Positions 32,507 to 43,185 are shown, counted from the stretch's first letter. The stretch: 64,000 nt of DNA from VRUE01 sp035318745 (GCA_035318745.1 DATHEA010000005.1:124001-188000), one strand, 5' to 3'. Notes: generated by a model not told the origin, from the sequence alone. A program made the numbers and translations.

Positions 32507-33537
32507 GCTTCCTCCTTTGCGAGGACGTCGTCCCGGCTCTCCGGGCGGTAGTAGAGCGGCACGCACCAGTGGTTCTCGGCCACCCAGTCGGTGTTGGGAA
32601 GGTCGTCGTCGCGGCCCATGATCCGGTGGCAGGGTTCCTCGTAGACCCGCCCGGTCGACTTCTCGATCGGTGCTAAGACTATGTACTTGTAGAGACCCGA
32701 GGTCATCCCGTCGGGAAATTCGGGCCGCGCCGGGTGCAGGGCATCGAGGTGCTCAGTCGCATAGGCGTTCTTCCAGGCGACGATCTCCTCCATGCGGTCC
32801 GCCTGGACGAGGCCGAGAGCAGCGGTGAACTCGCCCATGCGAAAGTTGAGACCGTCGACGTCGTGCTCGAACTTGCCGTAGTTGCGGAACTTGGCGGCGA
32901 ACTCGATCAGCTCCGGGCGCGCGGACACGAGCACGCCCCCCTCCCCGGTGGAGACGGTCTTGGTCGCATAGAGCGAGTAGACGCCGGCGTCGCCGAAGCT
33001 CCCCGGCCTGCGATCTCCCCACTCGGCGCCGTGGGCGTGGGCGCAGTCCTCCAGCAGGAAGATCCCGTTCTCGCGGCAGTAAGCGGCGATCCGCTCGGAG
33101 TCGAAGGCGATATGGCCGCCGATGTGGACGAGAATCGCGGCCCTCGGCTTCAACCGCTCAGCCTTGTGCTCGAAGTCCTCGAACGACATGCAGAGGTCGC
33201 CGCGGTTGCAGTCGACGAACTCGACCTCGGCGCCTGCGTTGATCGCCGCCAGCGGTGAGGCCATGAAGGTGTTGGACGGACAGAGCACGGTCTCCCCTCG
33301 CACGCCGGCAAACTCGAGCGCGGCGAGGGCGCCGCCGGCCCAGCTGGACAAGCCCAGGCTGGGCAGGTCGTTCCACTGTGACCAGCGCCGCTCGAAGGCC
33401 TCCAGCATCGCGCCCTCGGACCACTGCTCGGAGTCGAGCACCTGGGTCCACAGCTCGAAGAGGCGAGCGCGGTCGCGATGATCGAACCCGATCGCGAACT
33501 TGCTCGCGTCGAGCGGAGGGCTGACTGGAGAAGGCAA
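32503..33537 (-). CDS. DegT/DnrJ/EryC1/StrS family aminotransferase
   Basis: PLP-dependent sugar aminotransferase family protein (344 aa), acting on keto-sugars bound to nucleotides. Motifs: ETVLCPSNTFMASPLAAINA, LLEDCAHAHGAEW (Asp to the PLP nitrogen) and the PLP lysine region SLYATKTVSTGEGG near residue 190. The Lys is present, so a transaminase rather than dehydratase role is likely. Its stop overlaps the ATG of the epimerase-glycosyltransferase fusion (ATGA), implying joint synthesis and use of an amino sugar. Confidence 0.9.
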   Translation of the reverse strand: MPSPVSPPLDASKFAIGFDHRDRARLFELWTQVLDSEQWSEGAMLEAFERRWSQWNDLPSLGLSSWAGGALAALEFAGVRGETVLCPSNTFMASPLAAINAGAEVEFVDCNRGDLCMSFEDFEHKAERLKPRAAILVHIGGHIAFDSERIAAYCRENGIFLLEDCAHAHGAEWGDRRPGSFGDAGVYSLYATKTVSTGEGGVLVSARPELIEFAAKFRNYGKFEHDVDGLNFRMGEFTAALGLVQADRMEEIVAWKNAYATEHLDALHPARPEFPDGMTSGLYKYIVLAPIEKSTGRVYEEPCHRIMGRDDDLPNTDWVAENHWCVPLYYRPESRDDVLAKEEA

Positions 33538-33565
33538 AGCGCGGCCAGGCTAGCAGCGAATGCGG

Positions 33566-34429
33566 TCAGTTATCTAAATGTGCGCTCTCGATCACAGCAC
33601 CGACCGTGCGCGATCCTGCCAGCAAAACCGTTCCCGAGACAGCTACCGCCATGAAGGCGACCAGGGCGACGCCGGCGAGCGGCGTGTCGCCCCAGGACTC
33701 GCCGAAGATCAGCGGCGCCAGCAGCACCGGGACGAGGATCTGGACCGCGAACATCACCGGGGCGACATGGGTGGCGGCACGGCGCTGCAGAGCGCTCATC
33801 TCGCTGAGCAGCGCCAAGCCCTCAGACGCCGCGGCGGTGCCGAGCCAGAGAGCGGCGACGAGTATCGCTCCGGCGGCCAGCTCGTCGGTGAGCAGCTTGC
33901 CGGCGATCGCGGTCCAGGCGTAGCCACAGCCCGCGCTGATCACCATCAGCGTGCCGACCACACTCGTTCGACGGCGCAGGAGATAGGGAAGTGCGATCGG
34001 GATCGCGACGATCGCCAGTGCGGCGGCGACAGCCAAGCCCCCAGCGTGGTCGGTGGTTCGCTCCGGCGCCGCCCAGGCGACGCCCCCGACGCCGGCGACG
34101 ATCGCAGCAACAGCGATGAACTCCCGCCCTTCCGGCACCTCCCCCAGCCGCGTCGCCCCGAGCCACAGCAACAGGATCAACCCACTCGCCAGACAGGGCT
34201 GCACCACGGTCAGCGGAGCCAGCAGAAGCGCAGCGATCTCCAAAGGCCAGCCGACCAACCCCAGCGCCGTAGCCCCCAGCCAACGCTTGTTCCGCACCAA
34301 CCGCCCGATCAACGAGAGCCGCAACGAATGCTCCCCCGGCACCTCCCGAGCCTCCAGCGCCTGCAGCGCGATCGAGGTGTTGTAGAGCAAAGAAGCTCCG
34401 ACGGCAGCGACTATGCCCAGCGCCAGCAC
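33566..34429 (-). CDS. EamA/DMT-superfamily transporter
   Basis: About 287 residues with eight to ten membrane helices in two halves, as in the drug/metabolite transporter superfamily: VLALGIVAAVGASLLYNTSI near the N-terminus and LAGVALVAFMAVAVSGTVLLAG near the C-terminus. The start is not certain. I place it at GTG 34429 because the first helix begins there; the frame extends to 34639 but would overlap a separate small gene. Substrate unknown. The C-terminus is hydrophilic (GAVIESAHLDN). Confidence 0.75.
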   Translation of the reverse strand: MLALGIVAAVGASLLYNTSIALQALEAREVPGEHSLRLSLIGRLVRNKRWLGATALGLVGWPLEIAALLLAPLTVVQPCLASGLILLLWLGATRLGEVPEGREFIAVAAIVAGVGGVAWAAPERTTDHAGGLAVAAALAIVAIPIALPYLLRRRTSVVGTLMVISAGCGYAWTAIAGKLLTDELAAGAILVAALWLGTAAASEGLALLSEMSALQRRAATHVAPVMFAVQILVPVLLAPLIFGESWGDTPLAGVALVAFMAVAVSGTVLLAGSRTVGAVIESAHLDN

Positions 34430-34458
34430 GGCCGGACCATAACCGCCTCTGCGAAACG

Positions 34459-34659
34459 TTAGCGACGACGGCGTGGGGTGACCCAGCGATAGCGCCTGAC
34501 TGCCAGATAGTTGGCAAGGCCCCCCATTGAGATAACGAAGACCATTGCCAGCGCATAGGCCGTGCCATCGGCATGGAGAGACGCAAGCGGCAGGCACACG
34601 ACCACCGTCAGCAACATCATTCCAGCGAAGATGAACCACAATGCCTTGTTCATATTCAT
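34459..34659 (-). CDS. Small membrane protein, function unknown
   Basis: A 66-residue protein with two predicted membrane helices (ALWFIFAGMMLLTVVVCLPLA and TAYALAMVFVISMGGLANYL) and a strongly basic tail ending RRYRWVTPRRRR. AGGA lies 9 bases upstream of the ATG at 34659. It sits 9 bp after another small membrane gene and before the DMT transporter, so the three may form an operon. No family recognised. Confidence 0.55.
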   Translation of the reverse strand: MNMNKALWFIFAGMMLLTVVVCLPLASLHADGTAYALAMVFVISMGGLANYLAVRRYRWVTPRRRR

Positions 34660-34668
34660 GGGATCATC

Positions 34669-34878
34669 CTAACTCAAGCACGCAGACAATACGATTACAA
34701 ATATGGCCACGGCAAGCCCGAGCAGGCCTCCAACCACTGTGATCGGGCGCAGCTCTTCTTCGGGTGTGCCGGTCAGAGCGGGACCAGCGTGGAAGATGAA
34801 TCCGCCAACCGCAATCCCGGCTGCCATGAGCCCGGCGCCCGTAGCGAACTGATTCAGCAGCGTCGTCCCAACAACCAT
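34669..34878 (-). CDS. Small membrane protein, function unknown
   Basis: A 69-residue protein with two hydrophobic segments (LLNQFATGAGLMAAGIAVGGF and ITVVGGLLGLAVAIFVIVLS) and a short polar turn TPEEELRP. The ATG at 34878 has GGAG very close upstream; a start 17 codons earlier is possible. No family recognised. It is first in a row of small membrane genes leading to the DMT transporter. Confidence 0.5.
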   Translation of the reverse strand: MVVGTTLLNQFATGAGLMAAGIAVGGFIFHAGPALTGTPEEELRPITVVGGLLGLAVAIFVIVLSACLS

Positions 34879-34940
34879 GCTCCGACCGTAACTCGGCTCG
34901 ACGCACGCATGGTGCGCTATTCGACCCAACTCTGCAACGC

Positions 34941-34957
34941 CTCTCGCGCGGGTGGCG
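34941..34957 (+). repeat. Isolated left box of structured element family C
   Basis: CTCTCGCGCGGGTGGCG repeats the left box of the complete element that starts 84 bp downstream. No right box follows before that element, so it looks like a remnant or partial duplication. Confidence 0.5.
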
Positions 34958-35024
34958 TTTCAGCTCGACGACGAATCCCAGCCCGAGATCGCACGCAGCG
35001 CAGGTCATGCAGCTGATCAGCATG

Positions 35025-35110
35025 TCTCGCGCGGGTGGCGCAGGGGGAGGGGGTGTTCGGACGGGTGAGTCCGCTAACACCCCCTCCCCCTGTGACAGGA
35101 CCCGCGCGCT
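35025..35110 (+). repeat. Structured element family C, copy 2
   Basis: Left box CTCGCGCGGGTGGCG and right box GACAGGACCCGCGCGC pair as a 9-bp stem. The variable inner stem is CAGGGGGAGGGGGTG with its complement, closed by GGAC-GGGTGA-GTCC. The element lies 14 bp after the ETF-QO stop codon (minus strand) and before the small membrane genes. Copy 3 shares the GGGTGA terminal loop. Confidence 0.8.
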
Positions 35111-35124
35111 GACGCGCTCGACCC

Positions 35125-36831
35125 TTACGTCTCTTGGTAAAGCGGCCCGTCCCCACCCTCGGGGAGGGTGAGGCGGCCACCCTTGGCAGTGATCGCGCCG
35201 CACTGGACGCAGTTGGAGGCGGTGACGTGGACGTCGACTTCGGCGGCGCCGTTATCGAGCTGCTCGTCGGGGATCTCGTAGACCTGGGCCGGGCACATCG
35301 AGACCCACGTCTGGGCGATCTCACGCGGAACCCGGGTCTGGATGCGGACGTGGTTGGGGGCGTCGTCGCGGGTCGCGTTGCCGGAGAGGAAGACCGAGTC
35401 GAGCTTGTTGAAGGTCACCTCGTTGTCGGGCTTGGGATAACGACTCGCGGCCTTGCCCAGGTGCATCGCCGGCTCGGCGTTGTCCTCGACCTTCCAGTGG
35501 CCGGGCGGGAAATTGCCTTTGGTCGCGACCAGCGCGTTGGCGACGATGCCGCCGGCGATCAGCCCCTTGGTCAGCGGCTGCTTCATGTTGCGCGACTTGT
35601 AGAGGTCCTTCTCGATCACCGAGCTGCGGATCATCTCGTCGTAGGACTCGAAGTTGACCGAGTTGATGTCGTTCTTCAGCGACTCGACGATCGCTTCCGC
35701 CGCGTACATGCCGGCGTGCATCGCGTAGTGGACGCCGGCGAGTTCGGCGATGTTGACCATCCCGGCGGCGTCGCCGGCGACCAGCATGCCGGGCACGGAG
35801 AAGCGCTTGGGAAGCGACCAGTAGCCGCCCGAGGGGATCGTCTTCGCGCCCCAGCCGACCCGCTTGCCGCCCTCGATGATCTTCTTGACGAAGGGATGGG
35901 TCTTGAAACGCTGCAGCTCGTCGTGGACGCTGAAGGTGGCGTCGGTGTAGTCGAGGCCGACGACGAGCCCGAAGCAGACCTTGTCCTCGCCCATCGGGTA
36001 GATGAAGCTGCCGCCCGCCTCCTTGTATTTGGCGCCCCAGCGCAGCGGCCAGCCGAGCGTGTGGATCACCCGGTCGAGCGGCTTGGGGACCTCCCAGATC
36101 TCCTTCACCCCGAGCTCCCAGGCCTGCGGGTCGGAGCCGTGCATGTCGAAGTAGTCGTAGGCCGAGTAGGTGAGGTGGCCGATCGTGCCCTCGGCGAGGA
36201 CGGTCGCCTTGGCGACGACGTCGGAGCCGGGCTCGAAGTTGCCGAGCTCCTGCCCCTCCTTGCCGCGGCCGCGATCGCCCGAGCGCACGCCCTTGACGAT
36301 CCGGTCCTCGACCAGCAGCTTGGTCGCGGCGGTCTCGGAGAGGATGTAGACGCCCGCCTCTTCGGCTTTGTCGGCGAGGAAGCGGCCCAGTTTGGAGACC
36401 GACATCGTGTAGGTCCCCTCTTTGCGGAAGTTGGGCGGCGGCGGCTTCAGCGGGATCGCCGCCTTGGAGGTGAGGAAGTAGGTCGCGTCCTTGGTCACCT
36501 CCTGGTAGACCGACGGCCACTCGCCCGGGTCCATGTCCGGGAACAGCCGCGTCATCGCCGAGGGGTCGACGTTGGCTCCGGAGAGCAGATGCGCGCCCGA
36601 TACTTTGCCCTTCTCGATCACCGCGACCGGGACTTCGCCCAGCTTCTCGGTCAGCTCCGGCTCGTCCTCGAGCAGCTGCATGATCTTGTTGGCGCAGGCG
36701 AGACCCGCCGGGCCGCCGCCGACTATCGCTATGCCGACCTCGATCCGGTCGTCGACCGGATCGGTCGGGGGGCCGATCACGTCGGCGGAGTCGAACGGCG
36801 GCGGGTAGTCGATCGGCTTTACGGCGGGCAT
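35125..36831 (-). CDS. Electron transfer flavoprotein-quinone oxidoreductase (ETF-QO)
   Basis: Membrane-associated FAD and iron-sulfur enzyme (568 aa) passing electrons from reduced ETF to the quinone pool. The FAD motif IAIVGGGPAGLACANKI is near residue 35, the ETF-QO body follows, and GMLVAGDAAGMVNIAELAGVH is near 340. The C-terminal ferredoxin-like part normally has four cluster cysteines. Here MCPAQVYE gives one and NCVQCGAI gives two, but the last cysteine of C-x2-C-x2-C is Ile. The end LPEGGDGPLYQET is family-typical. AAAGGAG precedes the ATG. It is third after etfB and etfA. Confidence 0.93.
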   Translation of the reverse strand: MPAVKPIDYPPPFDSADVIGPPTDPVDDRIEVGIAIVGGGPAGLACANKIMQLLEDEPELTEKLGEVPVAVIEKGKVSGAHLLSGANVDPSAMTRLFPDMDPGEWPSVYQEVTKDATYFLTSKAAIPLKPPPPNFRKEGTYTMSVSKLGRFLADKAEEAGVYILSETAATKLLVEDRIVKGVRSGDRGRGKEGQELGNFEPGSDVVAKATVLAEGTIGHLTYSAYDYFDMHGSDPQAWELGVKEIWEVPKPLDRVIHTLGWPLRWGAKYKEAGGSFIYPMGEDKVCFGLVVGLDYTDATFSVHDELQRFKTHPFVKKIIEGGKRVGWGAKTIPSGGYWSLPKRFSVPGMLVAGDAAGMVNIAELAGVHYAMHAGMYAAEAIVESLKNDINSVNFESYDEMIRSSVIEKDLYKSRNMKQPLTKGLIAGGIVANALVATKGNFPPGHWKVEDNAEPAMHLGKAASRYPKPDNEVTFNKLDSVFLSGNATRDDAPNHVRIQTRVPREIAQTWVSMCPAQVYEIPDEQLDNGAAEVDVHVTASNCVQCGAITAKGGRLTLPEGGDGPLYQET

Positions 36832-36860
36832 CGCTTGCTCCTTTGTCGCGGACGAGAGGT

Positions 36861-36885
36861 GAGGCCGAGCCGGCGGCTCAGCCTC
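36861..36885 (-). promoter_or_regulatory. Leader hairpin upstream of ETF-QO
   Basis: GAGGCCGAGCC and GGCTCAGCCTC form an 11-bp stem with a GGC loop. The one imperfect pair is G-U when read on the minus strand, the strand of the gene. It lies about 30 bp upstream of the ETF-QO start, next to a family B element. Confidence 0.4.
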
Positions 36886-36893
36886 CCTTCGGC

Positions 36894-37050
36894 GGGGTTG
36901 ACCTCATGCCACGTGCAATCCGGGGGCGTGACTGGTCAAGCAGATCAAGGACGCAGGGTGCAGCCTTTGCTGGTTGCAAAGGCAAACCCGAGGACGCCGA
37001 GATGCGCCGGCCAGGCACGTCATCCGGTGGTGCGTGGTGTGGGGTCATCC
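36894..37050 (+). repeat. Structured element family B, copy 2
   Basis: Arms GGGGTTGACCTCATGCCACG (from 36894) and CGTGGTGTGGGGTCATCCC (to about 37050) pair over about 40 bp. My alignment shows nine G-U wobbles on the plus strand, five other mismatches and none of the reverse wobble type. The core is AAGGACGCAGGGTGC, with inner hairpin GCCTTTGC/GCAAAGGC and then GAGGACGCCG. The right arm runs into the etfA stop codon, and the element fills most of the etfA to ETF-QO gap. Confidence 0.8.
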
Positions 37051-38016
37051 CCGCCTTGCCTTGATCGCCTCGGTCAGCTTGGGGACGATCTTGTGCAGAT
37101 CGCCGACCACGCCGAGATCCGAGAACTCGAATATCGGCGCGTTCTGGTCCTTGTTGATCGCGAGGATGTTCTCCGAGCTCTGCATCCCGACCTTGTGCTG
37201 GATCGCGCCGGAGATACCGGCCGCCAGGTAGAGCTTCGGGGCGACCGTCTTGCCGGTCTGGCCGATCTGGGCCGCGTAGGGGTACCAGCCGGCGTCGACC
37301 ACGGCGCGGGTCGCGGCAACCGCCCCGCCCATCGCCTCGGCCAGTTCCTCGCACTGCTTGAAGCCCTCCGCCGCACCGAGCCCGCGGCCGCCGCCGACGA
37401 GGATGTCGGCGTCCTCGATGTTGACGTCGGCACCGCGCTGCTCGCCGCGCTGGACCAGCGTCGCCTTGGTCGACCAGGCCGAGAGCTCGACGTCGACGTC
37501 GACGACCTCAGCCGTGCCGCCGCTCTCCTTGGCGTCGAAGGCGTTGAGGCGGCCGATGATGATCCCCGGCTCTGAGACGTAGCCGACGTCGGCGATCTGG
37601 GAGTCCTGCAGGATCGGGCGCTCGACGACCAGCTTGCCGTCCTGCACTTTGACCTGCGTCACCTCCATCGTCACGCCGGCGTTCAGCCGTGCGGTCAGCC
37701 CGGCGCCGATCTCGAAGCCGAGCAGGCCGCCGCCGAAGAGCGCATAGCCGAAGCCCTCGTCGGCGATGACCTTGGCCATCGCGTCGACGATCGGCTGAGC
37801 CAGGCCCTCGGGCACGCTTTTGGCCCGGTAGACCTTGGCCGCGCCCCAGTTGCCGAGCGCGGCGCAAGCGTCGTCGGCAACCTCGCCGACGACCAGCGCA
37901 GCGGCCTCGCCACCGATTTCACCGGCCAGCTTGGCCGCCTCGGAGATAGCCCCGAGCGAGTTTTTGTTGAAGTTGCCCTCGTCGTCGTGGAGGGCGTAAA
38001 CCAGGATGCCTGCCAT
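37045..38016 (-). CDS. etfA: Electron transfer flavoprotein subunit alpha
   Basis: FAD-binding alpha subunit (323 aa) of ETF, the soluble electron carrier from acyl-CoA dehydrogenases. An N-terminal nucleotide-binding-like domain is followed by the C-terminal FAD domain with VGGGRGLGAAEGFKQ, GAVAATRAVVDAGW, QIGQTGKTVAPKLY, GISGAIQHKVGMQ and NKDQNAPIFEFSDLGVVGD, all signature segments. The ATG at 38016 has AAAGGAG 8 bases upstream, and this Shine-Dalgarno lies in one arm of the structured repeat filling the etfB-etfA gap. Confidence 0.97.
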   Translation of the reverse strand: MAGILVYALHDDEGNFNKNSLGAISEAAKLAGEIGGEAAALVVGEVADDACAALGNWGAAKVYRAKSVPEGLAQPIVDAMAKVIADEGFGYALFGGGLLGFEIGAGLTARLNAGVTMEVTQVKVQDGKLVVERPILQDSQIADVGYVSEPGIIIGRLNAFDAKESGGTAEVVDVDVELSAWSTKATLVQRGEQRGADVNIEDADILVGGGRGLGAAEGFKQCEELAEAMGGAVAATRAVVDAGWYPYAAQIGQTGKTVAPKLYLAAGISGAIQHKVGMQSSENILAINKDQNAPIFEFSDLGVVGDLHKIVPKLTEAIKARRG

Positions 38017-38018
38017 TA

Positions 38019-38180
38019 GTGTCTCCTTTCGGCGGTCAGATTCGCTTCTGACCGCGAAAACCAAGCGGGGCTAGGACGCAGGGAGCGTGGCGTGCCGAAC
38101 GGCACGCGAGCGACTGAGGACGACGCCCCCGCGCAGGTTTGCAGCGAGACAGAACGGATTTGACTGTCGGAAGGAGACAC
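38019..38180 (+). repeat. Structured element family B, copy 3 (etfB-etfA gap)
   Basis: Arms beginning GTGTCTCCTT and ending AAGGAGACAC pair over about 31 bp with five G-U wobbles on the plus strand and one of the opposite type. The core is AGGACGCAGGGAGC, then inner hairpin GCGTGCCG/CGGCACGC, then GCGACTGAGGACG. It starts 3 bases before the etfA start codon (minus strand sense) and ends exactly at the etfB stop codon, so it is the entire intergenic region and contains the etfA ribosome-binding site. Confidence 0.85.
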
Positions 38181-38972
38181 TCAGATCAGCTTCCTCTCGT
38201 CGAGCCAGGCGACGATCTTTTCGACCGTCTCGTTGGTGTCCTCGTCCTCGATGATCTCGCCGGCTTCCTTGGGAGGCGGCGGGTTGAGCGCGAGCACAGT
38301 CGTCTTGGAGCCGCCCGTGCCGACCATGCCGGCTTCGATGCCGACGTCGGCGGTGGCCTTGCCGTCGAGCGGTTTTTTCTTCGCCCCCATGATCGCTTTC
38401 AGGCTCGGGTAGCGGGGCTCGTTGATCGCGTCGCCGACGCTGATCACGGCCGGCAACTCGATCTCGACCGTGTCGTAGCCGTACTCGGCCTGGCGCTCGC
38501 AGCGCAGCTTGCCGTCGGTGACGTCGATCTTGATCACCTGGGTGAGCGAGGGCATCTTCAGGTGGTCGGCGACGACGGCGCCGATCGTGTAGCACTCGCC
38601 GTCGTCGGACTGCTGGCCGAGCAGCACCAGGTCCGGGCTCTCGGACTCGAGCACCTTGGCGAGCGAGTAGCCGGTGGCGCAGACGTCGGAGCCCGACAGC
38701 GCGTCGTCAGAGAGGTGCACCGAGCGGTCGGCGCCGAGCGCCACCGCCTTGTGCAGCGCGCGGACCGCCGAATCGGGGCCCATCGTCACCGCGACGACCT
38801 CCTCGACCGGGATCGCACCGCCCTCCTTGATCTGCATGGCGGCCTCGATGGCGTGGGTATCGAAGGGGTTGAGGTTTTTCTCGCCGCTACGGTCCAAACG
38901 CATCGTCGTGGAGTCGATGCGCTTCTGGACGGCGGCGTCCGGAACCTCCTTGACCAGGACGCAGATCTTCAA
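38181..38972 (-). CDS. etfB: Electron transfer flavoprotein subunit beta
   Basis: AMP-binding beta subunit (263 aa) of ETF. Motifs: KICVLVKEVPDAAV at the N-terminus, NPFDTHAIEAAMQIKEGG, the AMP site region VLLGQQSDDGECYTIGAVVADHL and the beta signature ELPAVISVGDAINEPRYPSL. The start is TTG at 38972 with AAGGAGG 8 bases upstream. It begins the etfB-etfA-ETF-QO series, behind a 16-bp palindrome that is a likely repressor site. Confidence 0.96.
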   Translation of the reverse strand: MKICVLVKEVPDAAVQKRIDSTTMRLDRSGEKNLNPFDTHAIEAAMQIKEGGAIPVEEVVAVTMGPDSAVRALHKAVALGADRSVHLSDDALSGSDVCATGYSLAKVLESESPDLVLLGQQSDDGECYTIGAVVADHLKMPSLTQVIKIDVTDGKLRCERQAEYGYDTVEIELPAVISVGDAINEPRYPSLKAIMGAKKKPLDGKATADVGIEAGMVGTGGSKTTVLALNPPPPKEAGEIIEDEDTNETVEKIVAWLDERKLI

Positions 38973-39004
38973 CTTTCAAGCCTCCTTGGCTGTTGCTCAG
39001 GCTG

Positions 39005-39020
39005 TTGACTGACCAGTCAA
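39005..39020. promoter_or_regulatory. Operator-like palindrome upstream of etfB
   Basis: TTGACTG-AC-CAGTCAA is a perfect 7+2+7 inverted repeat 32 bp upstream of the etfB start. A second palindrome, ACACGT-GG-ACGTGT, lies at about 39034-39047. Size and symmetry suggest a TetR/FadR-type site controlling fatty-acid genes. The regulator gene is not in the immediate vicinity. Confidence 0.6.
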
Positions 39021-39079
39021 TCAGTCTATCTATACACGTGGACGTGTGCTATTCGGCGTGCGCTTGGTCACGCTCGAAA

Positions 39080-39508
39080 TCAAGCTTCTTCCCGCTCGTG
39101 ACGCTCTTCGGCGCCGCTGCGGATGAAATCGACGATCTCGTCGGTGCCCGAACCGGGCGTGAAGACGGCGGCGACCCCCAGCTCCTTCAGCTCTGGGATG
39201 TCGTCGGCCGGGATCGTGCCCCCGACCGTGACCAGGACGTCGTCGACGCCCTGCGCCTTGAGCAGCTCGACCACTCGCGGCACCAGCGTCATGTGGGCTC
39301 CGGAGAGGATCGAGAGGCCGACCGCGTCGGCGTCCTCTTGGATCACCGTCTCGGCGATCTGCTCCGGCGTCTGGTGCAGGCCGGTGTAGATCACCTCCAT
39401 GCCCGCATCACGCAGCGCCCGGGCGATGATCTTGGCGCCGCGGTCGTGTCCGTCCAAGCCGGGCTTGGCGACGACGACGCGGATCTTGCGGGCGGTTGCT
39501 GCCTCCAT
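39080..39508 (-). CDS. Methylmalonyl-CoA mutase, cobalamin-binding subunit
   Basis: A 142-residue stand-alone B12-binding domain: KPGLDGHDRGAKIIARALRD carries the D-x-H-x2-G motif whose His coordinates cobalt. Then come GLSILSGAHMTL and TVGGTIPADDIPELKELGV, also typical of the fold. It lies 24 bp after the large mutase gene, so the two form a split mutase of the archaeal/Chloroflexota type rather than one polypeptide. It converts methylmalonyl-CoA and succinyl-CoA in propionate or branched-chain degradation. Confidence 0.93.
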   Translation of the reverse strand: MEAATARKIRVVVAKPGLDGHDRGAKIIARALRDAGMEVIYTGLHQTPEQIAETVIQEDADAVGLSILSGAHMTLVPRVVELLKAQGVDDVLVTVGGTIPADDIPELKELGVAAVFTPGSGTDEIVDFIRSGAEERHEREEA

Positions 39509-39532
39509 GCGGCCGGGAACCCTAGCGCCTGC

Positions 39533-41152
<1,620 letters not shown>

Positions 41153-41171
41153 GCGAACAGTCTAGGTGGCG

Positions 41172-41214
41172 CTCTGGCGAGTTACCGTCCCATAGAAGGG
41201 GTAAGTCGCCAGAG
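41172..41214. repeat. Hairpin repeat, copy 2 (family E)
   Basis: CTCTGGCGAGTTACC and GGTAAGTCGCCAGAG pair with a single G-G mismatch. It lies between the HAD phosphatase stop (5 bp away) and the mutase start, matching the position of copy 1 between prmC and tsaC. Confidence 0.75.
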
Positions 41215-41219
41215 TGTCG

Positions 41220-42005
41220 CTACCGACGCACGGGGAAGCGGCGAGGCGGGGGCTTGCGACGGGCGGCTATGCGCGATGCGCCGAAGCCGGCTACCGTCGC
41301 CAGCAGGGTGACGGCGAGGGCGACCAGACGGCGGCCGAGCCGCTCGAAGCGCATCGTCTGCCAACCTTCCTCGCGGGCGATCTCGGCCAGCGGCGGGTCG
41401 GGGTTGACGACGACTGGATGGCCCACTGCGCGCAGCATCGGCAGGTCGGAGATCGAGTCCGAGTAGGCGTAGGAGGCGGCGAGGTCGATCCCGTGCTCGG
41501 CGGCAAACGCCTCCATCGCCTCGACCTTGCCCTGCCCGTAGACGAAGGGGCCGTCGAAGCGGCCGGTGAAGGCGGCGTCCTCACCGACCTCGTAGCGGGT
41601 GCCGATGCCGCCGTCCATCCCCAGCACGGCGGCGAGCGGTTCGACCACACCGTTGCCGGCGGCGCTGACGATGAAGGTGGCGCGACCGGCGTCCTGGTGG
41701 GCGTAGACCTCGTCGAGCATCTGCGGGTAGACGCGCGGCAGGATCGCCGCCATCACCTCGGGGTTCATCCGCTCGAGGCTGCGGGCCGGGACGCCGGAGA
41801 TCAGATCGCGGGCCACGCGCAGCACCTCCGTGGTGCGTGCGTCGGTGGTGCCGCGCAGGCGGTAGCGCAGGTGCTCGACCCCCCAGCTCACCAGCAAGCG
41901 GCGGGACACGATCCCGTGCTGCGTCGCGACGCGGGCGAACTGCATCCCCGAAGACCCCGCCATCAGGGTCTTGTCCAGGTCGAAGAATGCAGCCGCCCGC
42001 TGCAC
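41220..42005 (-). CDS. HAD superfamily (IB) phosphatase with C-terminal membrane helix
   Basis: A 261-residue HAD subfamily IB protein, related to phosphoserine phosphatase and to lipid-linked phosphatases. Motif I is FFDLDKTLMAGSS, motif II TFIVSAAGNG (Ser), a Lys lies in GQGKVEAMEAFA and motif III/IV is YAYSDSISDLPML. A hydrophobic helix (RLVALAVTLLATVAGFGASR) and a basic tail (ARRKPPPRRFPVRR) end the protein, suggesting membrane attachment. The substrate is unknown. It ends 4 bp after the thiolase gene begins its own track on the same strand and is followed by a family E hairpin. Confidence 0.88.
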   Translation of the reverse strand: MQRAAAFFDLDKTLMAGSSGMQFARVATQHGIVSRRLLVSWGVEHLRYRLRGTTDARTTEVLRVARDLISGVPARSLERMNPEVMAAILPRVYPQMLDEVYAHQDAGRATFIVSAAGNGVVEPLAAVLGMDGGIGTRYEVGEDAAFTGRFDGPFVYGQGKVEAMEAFAAEHGIDLAASYAYSDSISDLPMLRAVGHPVVVNPDPPLAEIAREEGWQTMRFERLGRRLVALAVTLLATVAGFGASRIAARRKPPPRRFPVRR

Positions 42006-42009
42006 CAGC

Positions 42010-43185
<1,176 letters not shown>

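Noticed and set aside
29152..38180. Retron or group II intron remnant for the family B elements
   Set aside because: No reverse transcriptase gene or domain V-like sequence is nearby, and the elements are too short and lack the retron branching-G layout.
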